Origin: Phycisphaeraceae bacterium
GTDB taxonomy: Bacteria; Planctomycetota; Phycisphaerae; Phycisphaerales; Phycisphaeraceae
Direction: 5' to 3'
DNA length: 64,000 nucleotides
Assembly (NCBI GenBank): GCA_029260715.1
Contig: JAJDCS010000013.1
Coordinates: forward strand, 111,983 to 175,982
This document shows positions 38,284-47,965 of the stretch, piece by piece (the first letter of the stretch is position 1; each line of letters starts with the position of its first letter). A model generated the notes under the pieces. It was given only the letters and a program-made list of their open reading frames with translations. It made no database searches and had not been told where the DNA came from. Both the position numbers and the translations under genes were made by a program.

Positions 38284-39138
38284 ATGGCTGTTCGGGTCTA
38301 CAAAAAAACAAGTGCGGGGCGACGCAACGCCTCGGTCAACCTCAACAGCGAGGTGACCAAGCAGCGTCCCGAGAAGTCCCTGCTACGCGCCAAGCCCAAG
38401 AAGGGCGGGCGCAACCACCACGGCGTGATCACGTGCCAAAGCGTGGGCGGCGGCGCCAAGCAGCGGTACCGCGTCATCGACTTCCGCCGCAACAAGCTCG
38501 AGCAGCCGGCCAAGGTCGTTGGCGTCGAGTACGACCCCAACCGCACCTGCCACATCGCGCTGTTGGAATACGAAGACGGCGAACGCCGCTACATCCTGGC
38601 GCCCGTCGGGATGACCGACGGCGATACCGTGATTTCCAGCGATAAGCCAGCCGACCCCAAGCCCGGCAATGCGATGCCGCTCAAGGCCATCCCCGCCGGG
38701 TTGCAGGTCCACAACATCGAGATGGTGCCCGGCAAGGGCGGCCAACTGTGCAGAGCCGCCGGCGCGTCGGCGAGGCTGACAAATAAAGAAGGCGGTTGGG
38801 CCACGCTGGTGTTCCCGTCCGGCGAAATCCGCCAGGTCTCGATGAGCTGCCGGGCCACGATCGGGCAGGTGGGTAACACCGACCACCAGAACGTCAAGCT
38901 TGGCAAAGCAGGGCGCAACCGCCACAAGGGCGTCCGCCCGCATATCCGAGGCGTGGCGACGAACCACAACGACCACCCACTGGGCGGCGGTGACGGCAAG
39001 AGCAAGAAGAACCGCCCGCCGGTGTCGCCTTCGGGTGTCGAGGCCAAAGGTGGCCGCACACGCGGCAGAAAGAAAGCGTCCAGTAAGAGAATCATCCGCC
39101 GCCGGGTCAGCAAGCGGTACGGGCAGTTAACGGTATAG
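38284..39138 (+). CDS. rplB: 50S ribosomal protein L2
   Basis: A 284-residue L2, essential for subunit joining and peptidyl transferase activity. GRNHHGVITCQSVGGGAKQ, GQLCRAAGASARL and the C-terminal RGVATNHNDHPLGGGDGKS, containing the conserved His, are as expected. The N-terminus is about normal length. Confidence 0.97.
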   Translation: MAVRVYKKTSAGRRNASVNLNSEVTKQRPEKSLLRAKPKKGGRNHHGVITCQSVGGGAKQRYRVIDFRRNKLEQPAKVVGVEYDPNRTCHIALLEYEDGERRYILAPVGMTDGDTVISSDKPADPKPGNAMPLKAIPAGLQVHNIEMVPGKGGQLCRAAGASARLTNKEGGWATLVFPSGEIRQVSMSCRATIGQVGNTDHQNVKLGKAGRNRHKGVRPHIRGVATNHNDHPLGGGDGKSKKNRPPVSPSGVEAKGGRTRGRKKASSKRIIRRRVSKRYGQLTV

Positions 39139-39180
39139 CGCAACAACGAGCACGCGGAACAAGGATAGATAGAACAAGCC

Positions 39181-39468
39181 ATGCCACGATCAACAAAAAA
39201 AGGCCCGTACGTTGATGAGAAGCTCTACCGCAAGGTCGAGAAGCTCACCCAGATGGACCGCCGCGAGCCGATCAAGACCTGGGCGCGCAACTGCACGATT
39301 GTCCCCGAGTTTGTTGGGCACACGTTCCTGGTCCACAACGGCAAGATTTTTAACAATGTGTTTGTGACCGAAGACATGGTCGGCCACAAGCTGGGCGAGT
39401 TTAGTATCACGCGGATGTTCCGCGGGCACACGACCGGCACCAAGGCCCAGCGTGCCAGGGGCATGTAG
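39181..39468 (+). CDS. rpsS: 30S ribosomal protein S19
   Basis: A 95-residue S19, partner of S13 in the 30S head. [19 protein letters not shown] and [15 protein letters not shown] match the family. It lies 42 nt after rplB and 23 nt before rplV. Confidence 0.96.
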   Translation: MPRSTKKGPYVDEKLYRKVEKLTQMDRREPIKTWARNCTIVPEFVGHTFLVHNGKIFNNVFVTEDMVGHKLGEFSITRMFRGHTTGTKAQRARGM

Positions 39469-39491
39469 CGGTAAGCGTTGGAGCGATTCAG

Positions 39492-39821
39492 ATGGCTTTT
39501 TCAAATACACACTGGGGCGCCCGGATCAGCCCCAAGAAGGTCAAGCCGGTCATTGGCATCATCCGCGGCAAGCGCGTGGACGAGGCGTTGGCGACGCTGG
39601 GGATGTCCAAGAGAAGGGCGTCGGTATTCATCCGCGACGCGCTGCGGGCGGCTATCGCCAATGCCGACCAGGGCGAAGCCGATGTCCGTACGCTGGTCGT
39701 GACAGACGCCCGTGTGGATTGCGGCCCAACGATCAAGCGGTGGCGCCCCAAGGACCGGGGCAGGGCACACCCGATTTTGAAACGCACCAGCCACATTACC
39801 GTGGCGGTGGGCGAGGCGTAA
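39492..39821 (+). CDS. rplV: 50S ribosomal protein L22
   Basis: A 109-residue L22 that contributes a loop to the exit tunnel. The N-terminal ISPKKVKPVIGIIRGKRVDE and the beta-hairpin tip (GPTIKRWRPKDRGRAHPI) are clear. Length is normal. Confidence 0.96.
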   Translation: MAFSNTHWGARISPKKVKPVIGIIRGKRVDEALATLGMSKRRASVFIRDALRAAIANADQGEADVRTLVVTDARVDCGPTIKRWRPKDRGRAHPILKRTSHITVAVGEA

Positions 39822-39901
39822 GCCAGTGAATCAGGACACCCTCGCGGCACGCCGGGCCGTGGGTTTGCATCAAGTGTTTTGGCCGGCGTAGGCGGTTTGT
39901 A

Positions 39902-40606
39902 ATGGGTCAAAAAGTTCATCCCTTTGGGTTCCGCGTGGGTATCACCGAAGCGCACAAGAGCCGGTGGTACGCGCCCAAGGCGCTCTACGGCGTGCTGCTA
40001 GTCGAGGACCAGCGCATCCGTAACTACATCGACAACCGCCTCAACCGCCGCCCACCGTTCGCGGCGGTCGCGGACATCCACATCGAGCGCACGCGTGAAG
40101 AGCTGAAGGTGATCATCCGGACAGCCCGGCCGGGTCTGGTGATCGGGCCCAAGGGCGCCGAGATCGACAGGCTCACGGGCGACCTTCAAGAGTTGACCGG
40201 GCGGAACGTCTCAATCAGTTGTATCGAGATTTCCAACCCTGACGCGGACGCTCAGCTTGTGGCTGAGAGCATCGCCGAGCAACTCAAGAAGCGAGCCAGC
40301 TTCCGGCGCGTGATGAAGATGAAGGGCGATGCCGCCATGACCGCCGGCGCCAAGGGCGCGAAGATCCAACTGTCGGGCCGCCTCGGCGGTCACGAGATGA
40401 GCCGGTCCGAAACACTGCGTCTCGGTGCCATCCCGCTGCACACGCTGCAGGCCAACGTGGACTACGGCTTCGCGCAGAGCTACACGACCTACGGCGTGAT
40501 CGGTGTCAAGATCTGGATCTACCACGGGCTGTACGACGAGCTGCGTGAGGGCGACATCGAATCGAAAGCCGCCGGTGCAAGGCCACGCGCGCGAGGCAGG
40601 CGTTGA
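39902..40606 (+). CDS. rpsC: 30S ribosomal protein S3
   Basis: A 234-residue S3 with the N-terminal MGQKVHPFGFRVGI, the KH domain containing GLVIGPKGAEIDRLT, and the C-terminal domain with TTYGVIGVKIWIYHG. It sits at the mRNA entry channel. It begins 80 nt after rplV. Confidence 0.97.
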   Translation: MGQKVHPFGFRVGITEAHKSRWYAPKALYGVLLVEDQRIRNYIDNRLNRRPPFAAVADIHIERTREELKVIIRTARPGLVIGPKGAEIDRLTGDLQELTGRNVSISCIEISNPDADAQLVAESIAEQLKKRASFRRVMKMKGDAAMTAGAKGAKIQLSGRLGGHEMSRSETLRLGAIPLHTLQANVDYGFAQSYTTYGVIGVKIWIYHGLYDELREGDIESKAAGARPRARGRR

Positions 40607-40692
40607 TCGAGGAAGCATAGCCGGGCGGGCGGCCCGGGAAAGTAAAAAGGATAAAGGATCGATTGATCCGAGTCGGCGAAAAGGATTGAACC

Positions 40693-41109
40693 ATGCCCCA
40701 GATGCCAAAACGAGTGAAGTTCCGCAAGCAGCAGCGGGGCAAGCTGCGCGGTGTGGCCAGCCGCGGCAACTACGTCGCGTATGGCGATTACGGCTTGCAG
40801 TGCATGGAGACCGGTTGGCTGACCGCCAGGCAGATCGAGGCCGGGCGCGTCGCCGCCACGCACTTCCTGCGCCGCGAAGGCAAGGTCTACGTCCGTGCGT
40901 TCCCCGACAAGCCGATCAGCAAAAAGCCGCTGGAGACGCGTATGGGCAAAGGCAAAGCAGAGCCCGAGTACTGGGTCGCATGCATCAGAGAAGGCGCGAT
41001 TCTGTACGAGTTGGCGGGTGTGCCCGCCCCGGTCGCCCGCCAGGCCCTGCTCCGCGTGGCGCACAAAATGCCGTACCGCTGCCGGTTCGTGGAACGCAGG
41101 CACGTGTAA
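40693..41109 (+). CDS. rplP: 50S ribosomal protein L16
   Basis: A 138-residue L16, which contacts the A-site tRNA. MPQMPKRVKFRKQQRGKLRG and RMGKGKAEPEYWVA are characteristic. The two are in normal order before rpmC. Confidence 0.97.
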   Translation: MPQMPKRVKFRKQQRGKLRGVASRGNYVAYGDYGLQCMETGWLTARQIEAGRVAATHFLRREGKVYVRAFPDKPISKKPLETRMGKGKAEPEYWVACIREGAILYELAGVPAPVARQALLRVAHKMPYRCRFVERRHV

Positions 41110-41160
41110 CAGAAGCGATTGACGCCCGCCGGACGGGGCGGGCCATTGAGAATTTGAGAT

Positions 41161-41361
41161 ATGAAGGCTAGTGAAGTCAAAAAAATGAACACGCAGGAGC
41201 TCCAGCAAGAGCAGCAGCGGCTGCGCCGCCACCTGTTCGACCTGCGCTCCCAAGCGGTGACCGAGAAGCTGGAAAACCCCAGGCAACTGGCCAACACACG
41301 CCGCGATATCGCCCGCGTGTTGACCGAGCTGCGCAAGCGAGAGCTTCAGGAGAGCCTGTAA
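41161..41361 (+). CDS. rpmC: 50S ribosomal protein L29
   Basis: A 66-residue helical L29 near the exit tunnel. MKASEVKKMNTQELQQE at the start and NTRRDIARVLTELRKREL near the end fit the family. Its stop lies 2 nt before the rpsQ ATG. Confidence 0.95.
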   Translation: MKASEVKKMNTQELQQEQQRLRRHLFDLRSQAVTEKLENPRQLANTRRDIARVLTELRKRELQESL

Positions 41362-41363
41362 CC

Positions 41364-41660
41364 ATGGCAGCAGAAACCGCAACCGCAGAATCAGGCCACG
41401 CCCGGCGAACGCTCACGGGCACCAGGGTCGGCGTGGTGACGTTCGACAAGCAAGACAAGACGCGCACCGTCGCTGTCAGCTACCAGGTGCGGCACGCCAA
41501 GTACGGCAAGTACCTCAAGCGTGAGACCAGCTTCCGCGTGCACGACCCGGAAAACGCCTGCAAAGCAGGCGACCGCGTGGAGATCGCCAACTGCAGGCCG
41601 ATCAGCAAGACCAAGAGCTGGCGCCTGGTGCGGGTGTTGGAGTCGGCGCCGCAGGAATAA
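41364..41660 (+). CDS. rpsQ: 30S ribosomal protein S17
   Basis: A 98-residue S17 with an N-terminal extension rich in Ala and Thr (about 14 residues). [20 protein letters not shown] and [19 protein letters not shown] are the family signature. It follows rpmC by 2 nt. Confidence 0.95.
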   Translation: MAAETATAESGHARRTLTGTRVGVVTFDKQDKTRTVAVSYQVRHAKYGKYLKRETSFRVHDPENACKAGDRVEIANCRPISKTKSWRLVRVLESAPQE

Positions 41661-41718
41661 CAGTAGACAGGAACAGCAAAGACCCGCGGCCAGCGCCGCG
41701 GCAAACGGGATAGATGGC

Positions 41719-42105
41719 ATGCTTCAAGCAGAATCGAGAGTAGACGTCGCGGACAACACCGGCGCCAAGGTGGCGTATGTCATCCGTGTGCTGGGCGGGT
41801 CGACCGCTCGGGGCAAGTTCACCCGCCGTACCGCGGGCATCGGTGACAAAGTGGTGTGTAGCATCAAGAAGGCGATGCCGGGCGGTGAGCTCAAGACGGG
41901 CACGGTGGTCAAGGCGGTGGTCGTACGCACCAGCTACCCCACGCGTCGAGACGACGGCAGCTACGTCCGCTTTGACCGCAACGCCGTGGTGCTCATCGAC
42001 GACACGGGAAACCCCAGGGGCACGCGAATTTTCGGAGCGGTTGCACGCGAGCTGAGAGAGCGCAACTATATGAAGATCGTTTCACTAGCCAACGAGGTGG
42101 TGTGA
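41719..42105 (+). CDS. rplN: 50S ribosomal protein L14
   Basis: A 128-residue L14 read from ATG 41719; the same frame is open further upstream but that part is out-of-register L14-unlike sequence overlapping rps[19 protein letters not shown] and [19 protein letters not shown] are diagnostic. It is about six residues longer than usual because of an insert around residues 85-93. Confidence 0.95.
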   Translation: MLQAESRVDVADNTGAKVAYVIRVLGGSTARGKFTRRTAGIGDKVVCSIKKAMPGGELKTGTVVKAVVVRTSYPTRRDDGSYVRFDRNAVVLIDDTGNPRGTRIFGAVARELRERNYMKIVSLANEVV

Positions 42106-42195
42106 CGGTTAGCAGCAAGGCCGCCCGGCGAGGGCGGGTAAACAGCCGGGCGTTAAACCGGCATTGAGTTCGGCAAAACAAAGCCGAGGGACAGC

Positions 42196-42531
42196 ATGGC
42201 AAGGCATATACGAAAAGGTGATCTGGTCGCCGTGACCACCGGCAACGCCCGGGGCAGGCAGGGCAAGGTGCTGCGCGTGATCCCCAAGCACGATCATGTG
42301 ATCGTCGAGGGCGTCAACGTCCGCAAGAAGCACATCCGCCCCAATCAGCAGAACCCCCAAGGCGGTGTGATCGAAAAGGAGATGCCGGTCCATATCTCCA
42401 ACGTCTCGCCCGTGTCAGGCGGCAAGCCGACGCGCGTGCGGTTCGAGGTCAAGCCCGACGGGTCGAAGCTCCGCGTCGCGGCCAGGTCGGGCGAGCAGAT
42501 CGGTCAGCCCCTACGGGCGGCGAAGGGTTGA
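42196..42531 (+). CDS. rplX: 50S ribosomal protein L24
   Basis: A 111-residue L24, an initiator of 50S assembly. The KOW motif is GDLVAVTTGNARGRQGKVLR, followed by VEGVNVRKKHIRPNQQNP. Normal length and order. Confidence 0.95.
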   Translation: MARHIRKGDLVAVTTGNARGRQGKVLRVIPKHDHVIVEGVNVRKKHIRPNQQNPQGGVIEKEMPVHISNVSPVSGGKPTRVRFEVKPDGSKLRVAARSGEQIGQPLRAAKG

Positions 42532-42596
42532 GCAGGTTTAAGGATTAGCGTTTCGCATGGAGCGAAACGGCGTTGAATAAAAGGTGTAGCTTCGAC

Positions 42597-43163
42597 ATGA
42601 GCACACGGATGAAAGAAAAATTCGTCGGCCCGGTGGCTGAAAAGGTCAAGCAGACGTTCGCCGTCAGCAACCCCATGGCCCTGCCGCGCCTGGACAAGAT
42701 CGTGCTCAACGTCGGGCTGGGTAAGCAGCTTGAGGGCACCAAACTCAACGCCCCGGCCAAGACTCAGGTGCTCGAGGATCTCGCTACGATCACCGGTCAG
42801 AGAGCCGTGATGAAGAAAGCCAAGAAGTCGGTTTCGAACTTCAAGCTCCGCAGGGGCTACGAAATCGGGGCCATGGTCACCCTCCGGGGCACGCGCATGT
42901 GGGAGTTCTTCGACCGGCTCGTGTCGCTAGCCGTGCCGCGTATCAAGGACTTTCGCGGGCTCAAGGCCACCGGCTTCGACGGGCGGGGCAACTACTCGTT
43001 CGGGCTCGCCGAGCAGGGCGTTTTCCCCGAAGTGGATATGGCCAAAGCCAAGTTTACCCACGGGATGAATATCACGTTTGTGTTCAAAAATAGTTCCGAC
43101 GAAATGTCGAAGCTAATGCTCAGTGAACTGGGGGTGCCCTTCGCCAAGCCGGCGAAGCGGTGA
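42597..43163 (+). CDS. rplE: 50S ribosomal protein L5
   Basis: A 188-residue L5 starting at ATG 42597; a TTG eight codons earlier would add an unlike segment. PRLDKIVLNVGLGKQ and the C-terminal MNITFVFKNSSDEMSKLML identify it. L5 binds 5S rRNA with L18. The start codon is preceded by AAAGGTGTAGC. Confidence 0.95.
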   Translation: MSTRMKEKFVGPVAEKVKQTFAVSNPMALPRLDKIVLNVGLGKQLEGTKLNAPAKTQVLEDLATITGQRAVMKKAKKSVSNFKLRRGYEIGAMVTLRGTRMWEFFDRLVSLAVPRIKDFRGLKATGFDGRGNYSFGLAEQGVFPEVDMAKAKFTHGMNITFVFKNSSDEMSKLMLSELGVPFAKPAKR

Positions 43164-43211
43164 GATAAGGAAAGGACTGGCCGCCGCTGACAGGCGGCCG
43201 TGGAAACCGTT

Positions 43212-43481
43212 ATGGCTTGTAAATCAACCGTCGAACGCAACAACCGGGTCAAGCGGACCGTCGCGAAGTATGCGGAGCTACGCCGCGAACTCAAAGCTAA
43301 GGGCGACTACGCGGCCTTGGCTAGGCTCCCGCGAGACGCCAGCCCCACACGCGTCAAGAACCTGTGCGCCTTAACCGGCCGCAGCCGCAGTGTGTACCGC
43401 AAGTTCAAGATCTCACGGATCATGCTCCGCGAGCTGGCCCTGCAAGGCAAGATCCCGGGCATGAAAAAGGCTTCTTGGTAA
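43212..43481 (+). CDS. rpsN: 30S ribosomal protein S14 (zinc-free type)
   Basis: An 89-residue S14 of the long, zinc-free class: [20 protein letters not shown] and [11 protein letters not shown], with no CxxC pairs. The start is ATG 43212 ([10 protein letters not shown]). An in-frame GTG at 43200 is not favoured. Confidence 0.95.
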   Translation: MACKSTVERNNRVKRTVAKYAELRRELKAKGDYAALARLPRDASPTRVKNLCALTGRSRSVYRKFKISRIMLRELALQGKIPGMKKASW

Positions 43482-43607
43482 GGACCGGAAATTAATAGAA
43501 GGCACCAGGCCCAGGCGACTCTGAGTCACGGAACACGAACAGAACAACGCCGGGCGAAGTTAAAAAAGGCAAGCCATGATTCTGAATGAGATTGGGAGCA
43601 CAACGCA

Positions 43608-44006
43608 ATGGCATTGACCGACCCGATTGCCGATATGCTCACCCGCATCCGCAACGCCGTGCGCAACAGCGCCCCGCGTGTCGACTGCCGCAACAGCAAG
43701 GTCTGTAAAGGCATCGCCCACGTGATGAAAGACGAGGGCTACATCGCCGACTACGCGGTGATCGACGACGGGCGTCAGGGCATCCTGCGGGTGGACCTGC
43801 GGTACAGCTCACGCGGTGAGGCGACGATCCACTCGCTCCAACGCAACAGCAAGCCCGGCCGCCGCGTCTACGCGAAGGTGTCAGACCTGCCCCGCCCGTT
43901 GGCCGGGTTGGGCATTGTGATTGTCAGCACGCCCGTGGGTGTGCTCAGCGACCGCCAGGCCCGCAAGCAGCACGTGGGCGGCGAGCTTTTGTGTACGGTT
44001 GAATAG
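43608..44006 (+). CDS. rpsH: 30S ribosomal protein S8
   Basis: A 132-residue S8, which binds helix 21 of 16S rRNA and in some bacteria represses the spc operon. TDPIADMLTRIRNAVRNSAP and the C-terminal STPVGVLSDRQARKQHVGGELLC are typical. About 126 nt of non-coding DNA precede it. Confidence 0.96.
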   Translation: MALTDPIADMLTRIRNAVRNSAPRVDCRNSKVCKGIAHVMKDEGYIADYAVIDDGRQGILRVDLRYSSRGEATIHSLQRNSKPGRRVYAKVSDLPRPLAGLGIVIVSTPVGVLSDRQARKQHVGGELLCTVE

Positions 44007-44044
44007 CGGCCCCGCGGCCGGATCGAATGACAAGGTGACCATCG

Positions 44045-44593
44045 ATGTCCCGTATCGGAAAAAAACCAATCCCGCTGCCCGCAGCCGTCAAGGTCGCGGT
44101 GAACAATCGTCAGGTCAGCGTGTCAGCCGGATCGAACAACCTGTCGTACACGCACCGCCCAGAGGTCAGCGTCAAGGTCGACGACCAAGCCAAGGCCGTC
44201 GTCGTCGAACGCGTGGAGGAAAGCCGCAAGGCCAAGGCCATGCACGGGTTGACCCGGGCGTTGATCGCCAACATGGTCACCGGCGTAACCACGGGGTTTT
44301 CCAGGGAGCTGGATATCAACGGCGTCGGCTGGGGCGCTAATGTGCAGGGAAACAAGATCGCGTTGAACGTCGGCTATGCCGACACGCGGTACGTAGCCAT
44401 CCCCGCGGGTGTGCAGGTTGAGGTCCAAGGCGCTAGGATCAAGATCAAGGGCGCCGACAAGCAGGCGGTCGGCCAAATCGCCGCGAAAATCCGTGCCCAA
44501 AGACCCCCCGAGCCCTACAACGCCAAGGGGATCAAATACGTGGAAGAGCGGATCATCCGCAAGCAGGGCAAGGCCTTCGGCGGTGGCGCGTAA
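44045..44593 (+). CDS. rplF: 50S ribosomal protein L6
   Basis: A 182-residue L6 with two homologous domains. SRIGKKPIPLPAAVKV begins the first and GIKYVEERIIRKQGKAFG ends the second. Normal length, 38 nt after rpsH. Confidence 0.96.
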   Translation: MSRIGKKPIPLPAAVKVAVNNRQVSVSAGSNNLSYTHRPEVSVKVDDQAKAVVVERVEESRKAKAMHGLTRALIANMVTGVTTGFSRELDINGVGWGANVQGNKIALNVGYADTRYVAIPAGVQVEVQGARIKIKGADKQAVGQIAAKIRAQRPPEPYNAKGIKYVEERIIRKQGKAFGGGA

Positions 44594-44662
44594 CGCCCGG
44601 TGCGACGAAAAGACCGCATTTAGTTTGAGGTGAAATAAAGCAATTAACAGGTTGACTTCATC

Positions 44663-45022
44663 ATGAAAGCCGCAACGATTAATCAAACTCGCCGCATCCG
44701 ACGCAAAGCGGGCATCCGCAAGCGCATTTTCGGCACGCCCGAGAGGCCGCGCCTGACGGTCTACCGCAGCCTGAAGCACATTTATGTTCAGGTCGTAGAC
44801 GACTTGGCGGGTAAGACGCTCGTGGCGGCCAATTCCCAGCAGTTGACCGGCGGCGACAACAAAGGCAACGCAGCTACGGCCACGCAGGTCGGCAAGGCCG
44901 TGGCGGAAAAGGCCAAGGCCGCCGGTATCGCCACCGTGGCGTTCGACCGCAACGGGTTCCGTTACCAGGGCCGCGTCAAGGCGCTGGCCGACGCGGCACG
45001 CGAAGGGGGGTTGCAGTTTTGA
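44663..45022 (+). CDS. rplR: 50S ribosomal protein L18
   Basis: A 119-residue L18, which binds 5S r[23 protein letters not shown] and the C-terminal [21 protein letters not shown] are diagnostic. Normal position between rplF and rpsE. Confidence 0.96.
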   Translation: MKAATINQTRRIRRKAGIRKRIFGTPERPRLTVYRSLKHIYVQVVDDLAGKTLVAANSQQLTGGDNKGNAATATQVGKAVAEKAKAAGIATVAFDRNGFRYQGRVKALADAAREGGLQF

Positions 45023-45077
45023 TTTGTTTATACGGCTTGGGTTCGACTGAGGGGTTAGGCAATACAGAGGCGGTGTT

Positions 45078-45857
45078 ATGATCGAAGCATTAGCAGAATC
45101 ACGAGCGCTCGAATCGACCACCGTGGGCATCTACCGCACGGCGACCGTGGTCAAAGGCGGGCGGCGGTTTAGCTTCTCAGCCATGGTGGTCATCGGCGAC
45201 CGCAACGGCGGCGTGGGCTTGGGCTACGGCAAGGGCAGGGGCGTGCCCAACGCGATCGAGAAAGCGGAGAAAAACGCCAGGAAGTCGCTGTTCCGTTACA
45301 CGCTCAAAGAAGGCACACTGCCCCACCCGGTCATCGGCAAATTCGGGGCGTCCATCGTCAAGCTCATCCCCGCCTCACCGGGCACCGGCGTGATCGCGGG
45401 CGGCACCGTGCGCGCGGTGCTGGAAATGGCGGGCGTGCGGGACTGCTTGACCAAAGCCTACGGGTCGACGAATCAAAAGAACCTCTGCCGCGCCGCGTTG
45501 GACGGGTTAAGCAAGCTACGCACCAAAGAAGAGATCGCGGAGCTGCGCGGCGTGGAGATCGAAAGCAGCCACGTCGAAGAGATCTTGGCCCTGGGCAAGA
45601 AATACGCCTCGGAGACACAATCCACCGAGCAGCGTGTCAGAGGCCCGGTGAACACCGTGGGCAACAAGCAAAGACAGGGCGGCCGCGGGCGTGGGCGTGG
45701 CGGCGGGGGTCGCGGAGGCGGCTATGATCGCGGCCCGTCGTCGGGCGGCGCGCAGCCGGCAGGCGGTGCCGACGCACCGGCCCCGCAGAGTGCGGGCGAT
45801 TCGCCGGCACCAGCAGCCCCAAGCGCCGAGGGCGGGGATCAGCCGCAGGCTTCTTAA
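45078..45857 (+). CDS. rpsE: 30S ribosomal protein S5 with a Gly/Arg-rich C-terminal extension
   Basis: A 259-residue S5, about 90 residues longer than the usual 165-170. The normal core has the RNA-binding double-strand domain ([19 protein letters not shown]) and the C-domain ([19 protein letters not shown]). After residue 195 the chain becomes an arginine-glycine run ([18 protein letters not shown]) and then an Ala/Pro/Ser tail. RG repeats often bind RNA or mediate weak protein contacts. The extension is in frame with a good stop, so a frameshift is unlikely. rpmD (L30), normally next, is absent. Confidence 0.94.
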   Translation: MIEALAESRALESTTVGIYRTATVVKGGRRFSFSAMVVIGDRNGGVGLGYGKGRGVPNAIEKAEKNARKSLFRYTLKEGTLPHPVIGKFGASIVKLIPASPGTGVIAGGTVRAVLEMAGVRDCLTKAYGSTNQKNLCRAALDGLSKLRTKEEIAELRGVEIESSHVEEILALGKKYASETQSTEQRVRGPVNTVGNKQRQGGRGRGRGGGGRGGGYDRGPSSGGAQPAGGADAPAPQSAGDSPAPAAPSAEGGDQPQAS

Positions 45858-45900
45858 TACGAGATTAGCGTGTGGCCGCGGAACCAGGAGTTTAGCCACC

Positions 45901-46353
45901 ATGATGATCCATGAAATCACAGCAAAAGTCGGCGCCCACAAGCGTCGTAAGCGCATCGGGCGCGGTGTCGGTTCAGGCCACGGCAAGACCAGCGGTCGTG
46001 GGCACAAAGGCGCCGGCTCCCGTTCGGGCTGGACCGGCTCGATCCGCGCCAGCCGCGAGGGCGGGCAGATGCCGTTCTTCCGCCGGATTGCCAAGCGGGG
46101 CTTCAGCAACGCCCTGTTCATGAAGCACTTTGCCGTTGTCAACCTTAAAGCCCTGGAGGCCCGCTTCGATAACGGGGCGCAGGTAGGCCCTGAAGAGTTG
46201 GCCAAAGCGGGGCTGATCCCAGACGCCCAGACGCCCGTGAAGATTCTGGGCACCGGGGATTTGAAAAAGAAACTGACTGTCGCGGCGACGGCGTTTAGCA
46301 AAGCCGCGGAGAAAAAGATCACCGACGCAGGCGGCACCGCTACCGTGGCGTGA
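45901..46353 (+). CDS. rplO: 50S ribosomal protein L15
   Basis: A 150-residue L15 read from ATG 45901. IHEITAKVGAHKRRKRIGRG and the glycine-rich SGHGKTSGRGHKGAGSRSG are family hallmarks. The frame is open upstream but overlaps rpsE and is not protein-like. Only 43 nt separate it from rpsE, so there is no room for rpmD. Confidence 0.95.
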   Translation: MMIHEITAKVGAHKRRKRIGRGVGSGHGKTSGRGHKGAGSRSGWTGSIRASREGGQMPFFRRIAKRGFSNALFMKHFAVVNLKALEARFDNGAQVGPEELAKAGLIPDAQTPVKILGTGDLKKKLTVAATAFSKAAEKKITDAGGTATVA

Positions 46354-46425
46354 GGCTTGTTTGAAAGCTCGTCACGGGTAATTTTTTAAATATCTTCTTA
46401 GAGACAAGTCAACCGTAGTGTTTCC

Positions 46426-47808
46426 ATGCTCCAAGCGTTCATCAATATGTGGCGAGTCCAGGAGCTAAGGAACAAGCTCCTGTTTACGATCGGCATGCTG
46501 GCGATTTACCGCGTGGGGTTTTACATCCCGCTGCCGGCGGTGGATCAGTCGGCCTTGGCAGAGTGGGCCCAGGACGTATCGGGAGCCGCCGGCAACCTCA
46601 TCGCCTACGTGGGCATCTTCACAGGCGGCGCGTTGGGGCAATCGACGATCTTCGGGTTGGGCGTTATGCCCTACATCTCCGCGGCCATTATCTTCCAACT
46701 GCTGGTCACGGTGATCCCCAGCCTCCAGCAGCTCCAAAAAGAAGGCCCCGCCGGGCGCCAGAAAATCCAGGAATACACCCGTTACGCCACGGTCGGCCTG
46801 TGCCTCGTTCAAGCCACGTTCTGGCTCAGCTTTATGCTGCGTTCGCAATTGGTCTACTCCGAATACGCACAAGGCGGCGGCGCGTGGCTGTTTTGGATAT
46901 GCGGCATCACAGGCCTGACCGCCGGGACCGTCTTTTTGATGTGGCTCGGTGAGCAGGTCGACAAGTACGGCATCGGCAACGGCGTGTCTTTGATCATCAC
47001 GGCCGGCATCATCGCGAAAATGCCCACCGCGGTGCAGGAAGTCGCCAACGGCTTTTCCGTCAGCCGCGCCGACGACAAGCCCTACGGCGTGGACACGGTG
47101 GTGTTCCTCACCGCCGCGTTTGTGTTTGTGGTGGCTGGTTCGATCGTGATCACTCAAGGCCAACGCCGCATCCCCATCCAGCAAGCCAAGCACACGCGCG
47201 GGCGTCGCGTCTACGGCGGGCAACGCAGCTACCTACCCCTGCGCGTCAATCACGGCGGCGTGATGCCGATCATCTTCGCCAGCTCGCTGATGATTTTCCC
47301 GTCGATGATCCTCGGGTACTTGTCGGGCGTGTTCCAGGGTTCGGCGGTGGTGGACTTCTTAAGCACCAATTTCAGGATGGACAGCTACCTGTACGTCCTC
47401 CTGTACATCGGGTTGATCTACTTCTTCGCCTACTTCTGGACGACCGTCCAGTTTCAGCCTAAGGAAATGGCCACCCAACTCCGCGACCACGGCAGTTTCA
47501 TCCCCGGCCTGCGCCCCGGCCCGCGCACCGCGGATTACTTAGAGACCGTCATGGAGCGGATCACCTACGTGGGTGCGGGCTTTTTGGCGATCATCGCGGT
47601 GATCCCCACATTGGTGGCTGGGACGTTCGGGTTGTCGTTTATGGTGTCAAGCTTTTTGGGCGGCACGGGGCTGCTGATCGTCGTGAGCGTGATGCTCGAT
47701 TTCATCCAGCGGATCGAGGCGAGCCTGCTGATGCGCAATTACGACGGTTTCTTAAGCTCGGGCGGTGGCAAGGGCCCAAGAATCCGCGGGGCGCGGCATG
47801 GTGCATAA
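46426..47808 (+). CDS. secY: Protein translocase subunit SecY
   Basis: A 460-residue ten-helix channel subunit of the Sec translocon. RNKLLFTIGMLAIYRVG, GVMPYISAAIIFQLL, QGQRRIPIQQAKHTRGRRVYGG and RNYDGFLSSGGGKG are clear family motifs. The following gap of 157 nt contains a promoter for map, and adk, the usual neighbour, is absent. Confidence 0.97.
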   Translation: MLQAFINMWRVQELRNKLLFTIGMLAIYRVGFYIPLPAVDQSALAEWAQDVSGAAGNLIAYVGIFTGGALGQSTIFGLGVMPYISAAIIFQLLVTVIPSLQQLQKEGPAGRQKIQEYTRYATVGLCLVQATFWLSFMLRSQLVYSEYAQGGGAWLFWICGITGLTAGTVFLMWLGEQVDKYGIGNGVSLIITAGIIAKMPTAVQEVANGFSVSRADDKPYGVDTVVFLTAAFVFVVAGSIVITQGQRRIPIQQAKHTRGRRVYGGQRSYLPLRVNHGGVMPIIFASSLMIFPSMILGYLSGVFQGSAVVDFLSTNFRMDSYLYVLLYIGLIYFFAYFWTTVQFQPKEMATQLRDHGSFIPGLRPGPRTADYLETVMERITYVGAGFLAIIAVIPTLVAGTFGLSFMVSSFLGGTGLLIVVSVMLDFIQRIEASLLMRNYDGFLSSGGGKGPRIRGARHGA

Positions 47809-47882
47809 ATGTATGCAAAAAAGCAACTTAATTAGATTTAAAGCGAATAGTCAACAAATAGGTAAGAATTCGGCATAATAGA

Positions 47883-47910
47883 TTGCAAACACTGTGGCAG
47901 GCGTTAGAAT
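47883..47910 (+). promoter_or_regulatory. Sigma-70-type promoter upstream of map
   Basis: TTGCAA (47883-47888) and TAGAAT (47905-47910) are separated by 16 nt, 55 nt before map, in an AT-rich gap. The same 16-nt spacing is seen at the S10 and Dlt-like promoters. Confidence 0.5.
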
Positions 47911-47965
47911 AGTGGATTCTGCGCTGCTGGAACGTATTACAAAATAAGGCAATCGGCGCCCGTGG

